A DNA stretch of 64,000 bases. Source: Coprinellus micaceus. Lineage: Eukaryota > Basidiomycota > Agaricomycetes > Agaricales > Psathyrellaceae. The translations under genes were made by a program, and so were the position numbers. Positions within the stretch are counted from its first letter, which is position 1. Each line of letters starts with the position of its first letter. Below the pieces are notes generated by a model. The model saw nothing but the letters and a program-made list of their open reading frames with translations. It was not told the DNA's origin and made no database searches. This document shows positions 45,442 through 57,428 of the stretch, one piece after another. The stretch covers positions 2,108,001 to 2,172,000 of the forward strand of contig OX596341.1 of NCBI GenBank assembly GCA_951394405.1. The letters run 5' to 3'.

Positions 45442-45840
45442 GATCTAGTTGTGAACGAATTCCGACGGCGGTGTTAGATACTGAAGAGAGGGTAGTGATT
45501 TCACAAACATATATACGCGTAGATCGCAGAGATATGTGTGCGCTTCGCCTGTAGATCGCGGACAGGGAGAGGCTTGAGATGGTGAATGTTCGAATTCAAG
45601 ACCACAGATGATTCAATCATGACGATGCCGAAGGCCAAGCTGGCTTTGATCCGCTAGTCCCGGAGTAACCGAATTCAATTCCTGTCCAGGGCAGATTTCT
45701 CAGACCTGCTTCTCATGCCAAGGCGAGGGCAAGCCTTGGTCTAATTGACCAAGTGTTGCCACCCCAGTATTGTCTTTACCATTTTGCGGATCCGGACAGC
45801 TTCGTGTTTAGTAAGTATACACACGGTACATAACTCAATA
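45442..45840. other. Promoter of the Rtt106-like gene and 3' side of the DUF4246 gene
   Basis: 399 bases. No gene or distinct motif seen. Confidence 0.5.
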
Positions 45841-47923
45841 TCAATGCTCGCAGAGCGAAATCTCGACGCCCTTGAAATCTTTGTCGTGGTCCAACTCGAA
45901 CTTCACCCTTTCTTTCATCAGCTCCTCTCGGTATTCCTTCGCCTGCTGCAGGGTGATTGGGAATTCATCATCCTTCAGATCATCCATTACCTTGTCCCTC
46001 AGCTCCACTGGCAGAAGCTCAATTAATTCCTTCATCCTGGCAGAACTGGGAGACGGCCCAAAGGTCTCTTCGGCCCACCAATCGTGTCGCTGAGGGAGAA
46101 CATCTGCCGTGCTGATAACACTATAATGCGGATCAACGAGGAAGAGCGCAAGGATTTTCCTGTGACCGGGTTTCGTAGGATCTTCGAGCTTGAAAGGCCG
46201 CACCTGATGCTGCAGGATGTTCGGGAAGGTGAGCAGCCTCCCCTCCTTTGTGACGACGCTCCCAATATCTTGGACGGTGTCGCGGTGTTGCCTGAGTCCG
46301 TACACCTGGTGAAGCCAGTCGTGGTGATCCTGTTCGTAACTCACATCGTTGTAGCTAAAGTTGTATGACTGCTGCCGGAAAGCAAGACGGGATTCAGTGA
46401 CGTTCTGAGAGGAATAGTAGTAGATGGCTGTGGCACAGATAGCTTCGTTCTGGCGAGGGAGCTTCAGTAAATGTCGGAGGTCAACGTGAGCAGAGAGTAC
46501 CATCATTCCCTCAACGTGCCAGGATCCACCTCCGTACCCTGGCTTCTCCGGGGTGAGCTCAATATTCGCCAACTTCACGATAATCTGAAGAGGCCGTCCC
46601 CCAAGCTTCTCCTTCAGGGTAAATGGTTTGCCCTCAAGTTCCCTAGGATCGAACTCGATTGGAACTTCAGGGAGAATGATCCTCCGCCTCTCGTTGCGCT
46701 GCTTCTCCCACGCCTCCCACCGCGCTTCGAAAGCTTCATCCTCTTCGTCATCCTCCGGCTGGGGGTAGTCTTCGTCTTCGTCCTCGTCACCTTCTTCGTT
46801 ACCCACGTCGTGATACTCGCAACTATTGTACTGAATCCGACGAGGCGCGTCGTAGAGTGCGCCGTGGTTGGCGAGGGCCAGGGTCAGCTCCCACAATGGA
46901 ATCGCAGCGGCGATAATCTCTTCAATGACGTTGTAGAGTTTGGAGTGGTGCTTGGGGTGCAAGTTGTTGATATACGTCAAAATTCTGTGAGGTTCAGCCC
47001 AGTCAATCAAAAGCGGACGCATTATATACTGGAACAACGGACCTTGGTGTCATGCCGGAAATGTCCACTTCACAGGGAAGCCATTGGAATTTCTTACTAC
47101 AACACCTTGGAACGTGCCAGTGAGACTCCGGCTGCGGCAGGCGTTCGCCGTGTTCAATACGCTTGATGCAATCCTCCAAAGTAGTCGCCTTGGAACCGAT
47201 GGGTAGAATTCTACTAACCCCGTAGATCAACGGGAAGAGACTGGGATGGACAAGGTTGAGGACCTTGCCATCGGAACCAGGGTGCCAATCCTTCTGAGCC
47301 TCTGGCACATTTCCCAAGGGCCGAATAGCCTCCTGAAGTGCGAGCTTGAGCTCGTTAGATATCGCGGTGTCCGATTTATAGATATCTCCGGGGAGAGCGT
47401 AGACCGCGCCATGAGCCGAGATGGTATATTGCTCGGCTCGGTATTGGAGCTCCTGGATGGAGTACTCGAACATAGCTTTGGTCATTTCGACGTCGAAGGG
47501 GATGCCTTCTTGATCTTCAGGGACATCATCGTTGTCCTTGACTGCCTCGGCTCTCCATTTCTCGACTATCGCTTGGTCAAAAACCTAGGAAGTGTTGTTC
47601 GGGGAATATTAGATAGTTCGCATAATATTGGGGAAGAATATCCCCCACCTTCTTCGTCCAGTCAAGCTTGTCGGTGACAGCGTTCATGAACCTCAACATG
47701 GTTCGCTCTCGCAGGGTGATCATCTTGATCCTACGGTACTCGTTAGAACTGTTCCCAAGGTCATAGTGCTATTAACAACTCACATTCCCCAACCGCTCGA
47801 GAGCCCGGAGTGATCAAGAGCATTCGGAAAGCGCTTTAGGGCACCATAGGACTCCCTTGCATCGTATATCTCTTCGCCGTGACCAGGCTTCTCCACAACC
47901 AAAAGCGAAGATGGTTCAAGCAT
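45841..47923 (-). CDS. DUF4246 family protein
   Basis: Seen: exons 47923-47784, 47730-47649, 47584-47043 and 46984-45841 give 635 aa. Hallmarks are FQWLPCEVDISG, ILTYINNLHPKHHSKLYNVIE, SWHVEGMM and ICATAIYYYSSQNVTESRLAFRQ, then ILALFLVDPHYSVISTADVLPQRHDW. An acidic insert (EEGDEDEDEDYPQPEDDEED) interrupts the middle. The HVEG and DPH elements are spaced as in Fe(II)/2-oxoglutarate oxygenase-like folds, but that is my inference; the family is uncharacterised. Fungi often have several copies. The start is the first ATG of an exon that splices in frame. Divergent from ARPC5, 653 bases apart. Confidence 0.88.
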
Positions 47924-48576
47924 AGGGGTGATGAATCGACGTTGTGAATTCTTGAGGAATCAGATGGAGCTGGGGAGTTTTGTTGAGGAATTGTCACATC
48001 CAATGAGTGTTTTCATAGGGGCCAACCAGCCCGTGGGAGATCAGGGGCGGGCGAGTCACCTCCACACCCGAATCCCGACTCCCGCCGTCGACTGGTTCTA
48101 GTAATGCCCGCGAAACCCGCCGTTGTCCAGAGATCGCTGTGATGCGCACCCGTCGTGCATCAGGGCGTAACTTTCTCCGAATGACTCGCGTTCAGAGTCA
48201 GACCTCGGGATCTCGAAGAATCCTGCAAGTCACCGCCAACGTTGACATTATCGAGTGAGAATGGCTGCACGAGTCAGAGATTCCTTCTGCATGACCATGG
48301 ATTCTGAAAAGCAGTTGCTCTTCAATACTTCTTCTGTCCTGGAGGCTTGAAGGACGACTTTCGAAGGGGTGGTGAATCTGGTGATGGTGGTTCAGGAGAA
48401 GAGCGATGCCCCTATCCGTCGCGCCTCGTGGGACAGATCACCTTGTCCATCCTCTGACATACACCACATCTCCCAACGACCGACCTACCACCTCGGGGCG
48501 GGCACCACAGGCAGTTCCTTCTCTAATACAACTCCACGACTCCCATTGAATACCAAGGATCCCGAGCTAAACAATA
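47924..48576. other. Divergent promoter, DUF4246 and ARPC5
   Basis: 653 bases. Only short open frames without motifs; no TATA box seen. Confidence 0.5.
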
Positions 48577-49454
48577 ATGGATGCCTTCCGTAAGATCGAC
48601 ATTGATCAATTCGACGAGGACAGGCTCGATGCTGCTGAGCTTTACGAAGCGGACCCACGAGACCCTGCGGAGGTCCTGGATGAGGCGAAGCAGAGGCAGG
48701 CTGCCGTGAGGTCAACTTTGGCCAGGTGCGTTGTGTCGCGTTATCCAGCTGCAGTTATGGAGACTGACGAGGACCGCGTCTTGTTCTCTGTCCTGCTCGT
48801 ATCCGCGATTTCAATGGGATATCTCGGGGGTTTCTCATTGACCTCACAACATGTACTCCTTTCCTCTCATGATGCAAACCGGGGGAACTGGGTAGGAGCG
48901 ACATTCCAGGCGCATTGGCTATCGTGCTTGAGAACGCACCATACGGCCCCAACGTCGACGATGCCAAGGTGAGTTTTGTTTCGAGAGTTGCCAATGGGAG
49001 AGCCTCTCTCGTGTAGCAGATGTGCATAAGGCCTTTCTGCGTCCTTAGACATCGATGTTCGGGGACGCATCCCGTAAGGCGGCTGCGATCTCCGCAGTTA
49101 CACTATGACCCTAAGTTCTTATGTCCCGGCCTCTGAACCTCAACTCTCCAGGACGTAACCCTTCAAACGCTCCTCTCCATCCTCAACTCCACCAAGTCAA
49201 CCGAAATCACCCCCGTGATCAAGGCTTTGACGCCCAATGCGCAGGACACTCTCATGAAATACCTCTACAAGGGGATGGCCCTCCCGGGCTGGGGAGACAT
49301 CAGCGGGAGCGTACTTCTGGGGTGGCACGAGAAGGTGCGTTTTCAGAGCCCATTTCAATGCAAAGGCTGACGCTAATTTGACCATGTTTAGTTAACTGAG
49401 GTAGCAGGTGTCGGTTGCATAGTGCGAACTATGACGGATCGCCGGATTGTATGA
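48577..49454 (+). CDS. ARC15: Arp2/3 complex subunit 5 (ARPC5, p16-Arc)
   Basis: Seen: exons 48577-48725, 48896-48968, 49152-49334 and 49392-49454 give 155 aa, the usual size. Conserved elements are DIPGALAIVLENAPYG, LKALTP-like IKALTPNAQDTLMKYLYKGM, SGSVLLGWHEKLTEVAG and VGCIVRTMTDRRIV at the very end. Known role: smallest-class subunit of the seven-protein Arp2/3 complex that nucleates branched actin in endocytic patches. The first half (MDAFRKIDIDQFDEDRL) is the typical acidic N-arm. Convergent with the NACHT gene, 140 bases between stops. Confidence 0.96.
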
Positions 49455-49594
49455 AGAAGGCAACACGAAGATTGAATCTATGAAATGCATTCCGTACCAG
49501 ACATTCATTTCTGGGCATCGACCTGCAGAGCTAGGCTCAGACCCCATTCCGGCCTAGCTGGAACCAAACCGCAGGGACAGAGGATGGTGTTCTG

Positions 49595-52500
49595 CTAGCA
49601 TGCTGGGTCGATCCTTCTGTCGTAAAAGATAACCTCTCGCTGAGGGGGTCCGGACGTGTGCTCCTCTATAAATCGCTTGACATGCTCCTCCACAATCCCT
49701 CTGACCAGCCGGTTTCGATCGCCGTCCACCTCCGGGCCTAACGACCCCTCCTCATCGTCTCCCAGCACATCCTCGAGGAAATCTCCGGATGGCCTGGGAT
49801 TGACGACAGCCTTGTTAGCGAAAGGAGGTTGGACGAGTGATTCAGCCACGTCGCACTGCGCGCAGTCCCGCGCCGTTTTCAACGCAGCGTCCACGTCGAA
49901 GCGGGGATGCGCCGCGATGGCCATAGAGAATGGTGGGTGCCAGAGGAGGAACTTGGCGTTATACCTTTGGTTCTCCCCTACCATAGCCCTCGCGAAGAAG
50001 ACGTTGATGTCCAGTGCGCGATGCCGTAAAATGGCGAGTATAACATCGAGCCCGCGCTCTCCCCTCTGGATCAGGCCCAGCCACTGCGGGTCATCGATAT
50101 CCACCCCTGCGTGCTGGAAGAGGATGTCTATCATGCCCGAGGGGTTGTATCTTCCTAGGTTCTCCAGCCATACAGTTTGTGATGACCACTCCATCGTCGT
50201 CCGGGTTCCAGGCTGGACCGCCGCTGGCATCTTCATTATGGATGCCAAACTTTCCAACGGGCGCATGCGGCGCCCACCAGGGAGTAGCCAGTTGAGTGCA
50301 TCGATCGGGACCGCCGGGTCGCGTACCTTCGGCAATAGCAGTTCGACTACGGCTTCATTGCCTCCCCGGACTGCAGTACCGAGGGCGACTATATCGACGG
50401 TTACTGCGTGGTGTGCGAGCAGCACACGAACCACCACGTCGTTGGATCTGCTGACTGCAATGGCAAGGGCAGTTCGGTTATCCATATCACGCCAGTTGAC
50501 AATCGATGCTGGGAGATCTTGAAGCAAGCACTTCACCATCTCTACCTCGTTGTGATACGCGGCGAAGTGAAGGGCGGTCCACCGCAGCATGCCCCGCATC
50601 AGCTCCCACCCGTATTGCCTGACGAGCGGCCAGAGGCCCACAAGACCATGTCGTGCGGCTATGTGGGCCGGGTTGAGAAGCCCAGCGTAATGGAATGAAC
50701 ACTGCGTAGAAAATCCGCTATCGTGGTCAACTTGAGGGGGCAGCTCTGTGGCTTCGAGTTCCATGAGCTCGCCGAACGTCAAAAGAAAGCGATGAATCGT
50801 AGCAAGGGTCGCTGAGCGTGTACTTTCGGCGTCGAGCTCCAGATCTCTCGCATGCGTTCCCCAGTACTGGTAGGCATATCGCAAGAATGGGCGAGAAGCG
50901 AGAAATTCATCCAGCAACCAGATGTCCGCTGGATTATCCCCTCTTGCCCGCTTGAGTACGGCCAGTAAGTTGTCGCGGTAGTGTAACAGGTAGGTGGTAC
51001 AGGTTAATGTGGTGACGGCAGGATATCCGGTGAAGGAAGAGTGTTCGTCGCGGAGGAAGCTATCCGCAGTGCAATCTAGAAAGGAATCTCTAGGTTAGGA
51101 CTGCAAATACTAGTAGCGCAAGCATGAGCATACGTATAAGCGCAATTCGAGGTTCACCTTGCGGCGTCGCCTTCGGAGCGGGCTTGATTGTGACCAACCC
51201 GTAACAAATGGAGAGGATTATATCAACATTGATGACTGCACTCTGATTGAAAATACTATTCGTATAGGAGGTTGCAAGGGCATCCTGGAGCTCTGACACT
51301 GTCAGCTGGCGCTTAGCGTGCACGAGCCAAAGAAGGACCCGCTTCGCAACAGAGGCTTCTTCGGTGGTCTGTGCATCTATACGCTCCAGAGTGTTCTGGT
51401 ACATCTTGTTGATTCCCGAAGGTACCGAATCAAGGGCTCTCTGGAGAGCGTCCATGTTCATGCAGCGCTTGAGAGCCTCGATCTGTAGCACTGCGATCAG
51501 GAACCTGAGACGGAAATTCAACATCAAGAATTACACGATAAAATGCATGAACCTTACATCCCCCCACTCTTCTCCCTAATCGTGAATGGGATTTTCTGTT
51601 CCACCTCGTTTTGACCCTTCAAAAGGGTTTGGAGGCGGGAGCTGCTCTTGAGGCTTTCCTGAACAAAATGTTCCACGTCTGCACCGTTCGCTTTCATTTC
51701 TATACACCTCGCACTCGGAAGGCGCTCTAGAAAGATATTCATGGGTCGAGAGAATATGAGAAGCTTGATTGGAAGGGTTGAGAGGTGCATAAGCGTCTTG
51801 TCCCTCTCCTCATCCAGCATCTCGTCCAGTCCGTCAACGATGCATATAGCCGGGGTTTTGAAAAGACACAGGATATTTCGGAGAACCTGAATGGCGTCCC
51901 CTTCTTTCAGGCATGCTTGTCGAAGTTCATGGCGCATGTATATAGGCTGCAGAACTGGGCGTACATCGAAGGGGAGAGCCTCGAGAAATTGCCGAATGAA
52001 ACTGCAAATGAGGTTCCTTGAGGTGCAGCGAGCGACATAGTGACAATAGGCGAAGGAAATTGCAGCTTCGGTGCCATCCAGGAATAGCTGATGGATGTGT
52101 TCGACCACAATAGATCTGTGTCCGTCATCAGGGTGGGTCGGAAAGTGGGCGGGTGAAGCTATGTTCACTCACGCGAGTCCAGTCTTACCAGCGCCCGCTG
52201 TGAATGACGACGTGACCTCGATATCTTCATCTGGAACCAAGACTAGTGCGACTCACGCATCCCAGTAACCCAGAGCGCACTGGGTGCCAGGGCGGACAAC
52301 CAGGCCTGGAATTCTTCTCCTTCAAGAAACCATCTCCCTGTTCCTGGTGTGATACGGGAACAGACCTCATAGTGAAAAAGCCAGTGATTTGTCGTAGTGA
52401 GCCATTTTGCGATAGTGCCGACATCTATCCATGCACCGGGGTAAGATGTCAAGGTCCGATGGAATATTGCATGAGGCATATAACACCGACCATCCATCCG

Positions 52501-52687
52501 CTCAGGTCCATAACTGTTGACGATGTTCGCGGTGTATTCGAGCTTGTCAATTGAGAAGTGGTGGGCGTTTTCGAACAGCCGGCCAACTTCCCCTATTCGG
52601 CGGCCCCGTTATCACTGGTTAGTAGGATTGTCCACCACAGGGTCCCACTGCTACGCGTGATTGTGACTCACGCGGTTCGGCAGTCAT
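49595..52687 (-). CDS. STAND NTPase: NACHT-type domain with ankyrin-like repeats (fungal NLR)
   Basis: Seen: exons 52687-52672, 52592-52257, 52197-52173, 52115-51558, 51504-51134 and 51075-49595 give 928 aa. An N-terminal region of about 75 residues with no known fold leads to the fungal NACHT preamble TTNHWLFHYEVCSRITPGTG and GRWFLEGEEFQAWL. Walker A is GMPGAGKTGLAS (about 116-127). Walker B is AICIVDGLDEM (about 220-230). A winged-helix-like part (KRVLLWLVHAKRQLTVSEL) follows. Ankyrin-like repeats lie at about 570-690 (NPAHIAARHG, TALHFAAYHNEVEMVKCLL, TALAIAVSRSNDVVVRVLL). Known for the class: NLR-like sensors of non-self, pathogens or damage. The ligand and output of this one are unknown. 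The 16-base first exon is inferred from splice signals. No frameshift or stop seen, so it looks functional. Confidence 0.88.
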
Positions 52688-53846
52688 CGCGCGCTACAGA
52701 TTCATGGGGGTGTGGTTAAGAACCAACCTACTACGCACAGCCAACTCCGTTATGTTTCCGAGTGAGTCACGAGGCACCTTTCGCACGGGCCACCAGCCCA
52801 TAAGCGCCGACCTGGCTGAGTTTCAAGTTAGCGCCCGTCAGAACTTGAAGTGATCATCCTCATAATCACCGGGAAACCAAGTTGCTTCACTGAGTTGTGG
52901 GTTCAGAGGGATATTCTCTCTTCTCGGGGTCTGCTGAATCCACACTTAACTCAAGTGTGTGTCCTGGCGCCTCGAGATCACCTCCGAAAGCAGAACATGG
53001 TGGGGTCCATATGCATCAAGAGCGTTGACCTCACCAAGTCCACTGGACATGACAATTTTCACAAAGTGCAGCAAAGCTTGGTGTGAGGCGGTGGATTCTA
53101 CATCACGTATAGCACTATTGCTGCAGCACATTTTACCTGCCACGAAGGGCGAGGAGCTCCAAAGATTGCCACCATCCTCAGTATATCCCCCGCTGCCCTC
53201 ATCGTCTCTCCGACTGGACGTTGGGTGATCGGATTCGCAGAATTACAATGGGCCGCGCCTCTAGGGTAGACGAATCCCGCGTACTGTGTTCCTGAAGAGG
53301 TTACTAAGTACCGGCGAGCAGCGGCCAAATCTTCCTTGTGAATGCGAGGCCCAAGTTGATTTTCTGATGCCCAGGTGTAAACCTGACAAAGGATTTCTAC
53401 CGTTACGCAATTGTCAAGCAAATCGCCGCCGACAAGGGTTCGAAATACCAGGAGAGGTACTCGGGGCTCTCAGGGTCGGGGAAACTGTGTGCTCAGTCGA
53501 GGCTTGACACCATATTCGCCTCTGGCGATAGGGGACTGACTGTGGAATTTTCCACATACGCGAAGTGACTCTCAACAACCGCATAGCCTCAAGGGCAGCT
53601 ATGCTCAAATACTCCCTGTCGAACCATCGGGTACCCCCCTCCAAACTCCTCGGACAGCCGTAAGGCTGTGAACAACTACGCATCATAATTTTGAGTACTT
53701 TGTGCATGTCGAGTACAAACAACGGGGTATATGGGTCGATAGGTCCGGAAGGAGCCAGTGGAGGTCGAGAATAGCACACATAGAGAGGATACAGCGCAGG
53801 AATCGGGTATTGAGGAGAACATGATACTCGAATCGAAATGTCGCAT
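52688..53846. other. Upstream of the NACHT gene; no gene assigned
   Basis: 1.16 kb holding the NACHT promoter and the 3' region of PalI copy 1. A minus frame of 107 codons (53421-53098) and overlapping frames up to 53950 show no motif and could not be joined to a gene. Confidence 0.45.
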
Positions 53847-54840
53847 TTATGATTTCCGGAAGAGAGATAGGAAGCCTTTGGTGCCCTTCTGCTGTGACGA
53901 GAGCATGGGGTATCCAGCATCCGCAAGCACCTGTCGTCGGCGCTTAACAAACATCAAGACACCTGCCCCGATGACGAGGATGAGGGTTACGAAGGTGATC
54001 CAGAAGCCTACAGCACGGAAAAGACCTGTTAGTGCGTCTGTCGTTTACCTCGCGAGTGGTGCAACGTACCAGGGCCTGCAGAGATGATTGACCCTTCCAC
54101 ATTACGACCAATGACTACCTTGACGTGAAGGTGAAGCGCGATTTGAATGGCGAAGGTGATGAGGATCATCAGGGCGGCAAAGCCACAGATGAGAGGTGCG
54201 TAGAGATTGATGGTGTGTCGGGTAGATAGGGAAGCGAGGAGGGCAACGAAGATCGAGCCGGTAGCTTCACCCAAGAAATAGAAGTCAATTCAATGCAAAC
54301 ACCGGGCGAGGTGTTGGGCGCTTACCAAAAGGGTGGGCGGCCAAACCACGAGTCCAAGCGGCAGAAATCGTGAGTGTCTCGATGTTCTTGTCCTTGGGGT
54401 CAAGAGCGAACATTTGGACGATGTATCCATGACCTAGGAATAGCACCGTATAAGTTCAAGCGGCCATGTGGGCGGCAGAACTTTTGAAGAAGCGCTTACC
54501 CGTTGGCGAGCATGATTTAGTATTGTCCAGCGTCCAGGCGCAACCCGCCCTATCAACGAGAAGATCTTCTCAGCCTCGATGCGATAGCCGTTGTATCGGG
54601 TTCTCTTACCAGATACCAAACTGAAATTTTGCATTAGTCTCATTACTTGCAGCTGGTCATGAACCCAATGTCACCACTCACCCTGAACTCCTTCAACAAG
54701 CTCTTGAATACCTCCTGTTTCGAAGACACGCGAGAGATGTCCATAAAAGTCAAGAACGGCAAGGACAGGGACACCAACACGCTCAAAATGAGCGCGACGA
54801 GCAGAATGAGCGTGCTTGGGACCCAGAGTTTATTCGACAT
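53847..54840 (-). CDS. PalI/SUR7-family four-helix membrane protein (copy 1)
   Basis: Seen: exons 54840-54682, 54620-54610, 54549-54500, 54433-54326, 54264-54070 and 54007-53847 give 227 aa. Four membrane helices: residues 6-30 (STLILLVALILSVLVSL), then an extracellular loop, then SIFVALLASLS, LICGFAALMILITFAIQIAL and FVTLILVIGAGVLMFV. The loop carries FGIW-AGCAWTLDNTKSC with two Cys, the family mark. The second exon is a microexon of 11 bases coding FGI and part of W. Known for the family: plasma-membrane proteins in eisosomes (SUR7) or ambient-pH sensing (PalI/Rim9); which applies here cannot be told. Exons 2, 3 and 5 have the same length as in copy 2 (56386-57428). Confidence 0.9.
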
Positions 54841-56385
54841 CGTGTCTGATCCTTTTTAGGCGGCTGAGGGGTGAAAAGAGTGTGGGCGAATCGAGAAGGA
54901 AAGGTGAGACGTTCCTTGTGGAAGGAGAGAAAGGAAGGAAGGTGGGCGCCTATTACACGTCCTCTTTATATATGTATATCCCTGGAAACCCTTCAAAGTC
55001 CCATGGGCTGTGGATGTGGGAGCGAAACATTATACAAGGCAAAAGACAATCTGCCAGATCGAGCGCCGGAGATTATGATGGATCGTGGGGATGGGAGTCA
55101 CAATGTAGCCGAGTGCAACCGCCGTCTGTGAAACGCTTCCTATGCAATGTGTCCTCTCCTGAAAGCGATTCAATTTGACTCTACCAACAACCAACAGCTT
55201 GCAGTGACTCAGGCGAGATGTCAATTGGTTCAGAAGGTAGTGGGGCAAACCTTGCTTCTACTTGGTAGTGGGACAGAATGGGGTGATCCCTCGGCGAGAG
55301 CTCAGTTAGCATTCGCAAGCCGCCTTGTCGACGCTCGCAGAGTTCCTTTCGCCGGGACGGCCGTTTCTGTCACCTATTAGAAGGTTACGGGATCGTACGG
55401 TGTTGGCCGCACTCGTCGTGGTTGTCGGCAGCATTGCCGAGTCACTCAAAATATCGCGAAGCGAAGGCCTGGGAGCTCCTGGGAGTGCCTGGGGCAGAAC
55501 CAAGGAGCCTGACTACATTGGAGCCGGATTCCTAGAGGTGCCTGGGTCAGTATCATCTACCAGCCACTCAGAGGTGCTCCGTACGTACCTTCTCAAGCAG
55601 AAAAAGGGCTTCAAACGATCACGCAGACTCGAATTAAAGAGCCTGATTAGGCGACGAATGGGGGGCAAGGGCAGCACGGGCTGACCCCTTGGAGATCGAT
55701 TGACCGACCAGGTAGGATGCGAAGCTCTGGCAAGGCGAGATGCGAGTATACAATTTGATGGAGCATTGGGGTGAACTACCCTGCGTCTCTTGTTGCCTGA
55801 GAATCCGCTCATATAGCACGGCTGTGTCCGAGTCCAGAGAGGGAGTCAGAAGGGGGGACGGAAAACCAGGGAGCCAAGAAGAAGCTGGCCCGTTGTTCCA
55901 TTCATGACTTTAGCTTGCCTCGTTCAAGGAACAGTGCTGTGCACCCTAGCGTCTGAAATCAGTCTTCGAAGGAGAGAACTTGATGCAGAAATCACCGACT
56001 CACCCCAGTCACTATAAATAGGCAGCCTGATCGACAGACGGGCTCAAGGGCGACCAAGTTGAAAGAGAGGCGGTGCGATGAAAGAGTATTAAGCATTAGG
56101 TGCAGGAGGACCAAAGGACAATATATCAAGCACAGGTATATACGACGACAGTTAAACCAAAAAGTGATGTATGTAGATCCTGAAGGTAAAAAATGCAGGT
56201 ATCCGAGAAGCAAAAAGCCCCAAGGCACTGAAAGGAAGGTATCATCAACGTTCGGGAGGAGTTAAGAGGGAGAGGTAGGCGGGGGAACGATCATCGTGCA
56301 AGGTTCGTGGGGTTAGCAGGTTCACGTTAGAGGGAATGCAAGCAGAAGAGAAGGGGGGTTCCATTTTACTTATTCTTGAACCGAT
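54841..56385. other. Spacer between the two PalI genes
   Basis: 1.5 kb with a TATA box for copy 1 at 54964-54972. Overlapping open frames at 55306-55819 on both strands have no motif. No gene recognised. Confidence 0.45.
54964..54972 (-). promoter_or_regulatory. TATA box of PalI copy 1
   Basis: TATATAAAG on the minus strand, about 124 bases upstream of the ATG at 54840. Confidence 0.45.
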
Positions 56386-57428
56386 TTACTTGCGGAAGCG
56401 AGAGAAGAAACCGCCCGACTTTTCGGTGTCGGCGGGGAGTGTGCCAGTAGCGACGGCGTTGGCAGTCCTAGCATGAGCCTGGTCTCGTCGTCGGCCAAAG
56501 CAAACGGTGCACGCAGCGAGGAAGCAAAGGATCAAGCTGACGAACACAAGCCAGAAGCCTGATAGCAATGAGGGTGAATATAATCCAATGAATACAAATG
56601 GAGGGGCGCACCTGGTGCGGGCTTGGTAGAAGCACCGATATCCAAGGCATTCATCTTGTCCTTCACGCGTGCAAAAAGCGCGATCTGGATGAAGAAGGAG
56701 ATGAGATGGAGGACTCCTGCCAGAGCTGCCGCAATGGTCGCGAGGAGCATCACGAGCATGTGCTGCGAAAGCGAGAGGAGGAGCGCGATGAAGGTGACGC
56801 CGGTAGCTATAGTGGGCCGAGGTCGAGGGTGCAATTGGAAATGAGCGGCGGGTCGGGTGCAGAGTTTATGACGTCGAGAATGAGTGGAGTTCGCAAACTT
56901 TCAAGAAGGACAGGTGCACTCACCGAGGGGCTGGACGACAAGACCACGAGTCCAGGAAGCACCAATGACCGCTTTATTGTCACTGTTGGGTGCACTAGTG
57001 GTAGTCTCGTAGGCGAAACCTGTCGGAAGAGCAAGATATGGTCAGCAACGCGGGTGTGCAGGGCCGCGTTACTCGAGTCGTACCAGTCTTCAAGCAAGTT
57101 CTCGACTCGCTCTCCGTGTACGAACACGCAGTCCTATACGCATTGTTGTCAGCTCCCAATTCACAGCATACGGATATGCATCGACACCCACCAAATACCA
57201 TACTAAAAATGAATCTAAGTGAGTGTTGAAGCGAGCTAGGGGCCTGGAATTGCTCACGCGTAGCTCTGTAATGGACACGGACGAGTTGTCCAACGCATTC
57301 TGCTGGTCGTAATGAACGCGAACGATGTCGAGTGCAGGGAGGTATGGAAGCGAAATCGACGCGAGGAAGCTGAGCACGAGGGCCGCGAAGAGGAATACGA
57401 TTCCCGGAACGCAGAAGAGCCTTGCCAT
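56386..57428 (-). CDS. PalI/SUR7-family four-helix membrane protein (copy 2)
   Basis: Seen: exons 57428-57258, 57202-57192, 57133-57084, 57019-56924, 56806-56612 and 56558-56386 give 231 aa. The first helix is GIVFLFAALVLSFLASISL. The loop reads YGIW-TACSYTESESRTCLK with two Cys. Three more helices follow (VTFIALLLSLS, LLATIAAALAGVLHLISFF, FWLVFVSLILCFLAACTV), then a basic cytosolic tail ending GGFFSRFRK. The 11-base second exon sits at the same place as in copy 1 and supplies YGI and part of W; without it the conserved loop is lost. The ATG at 57428 gives the right helix; an upstream in-frame codon is not used. Same strand as copy 1. Expected at the plasma membrane. Confidence 0.88.
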
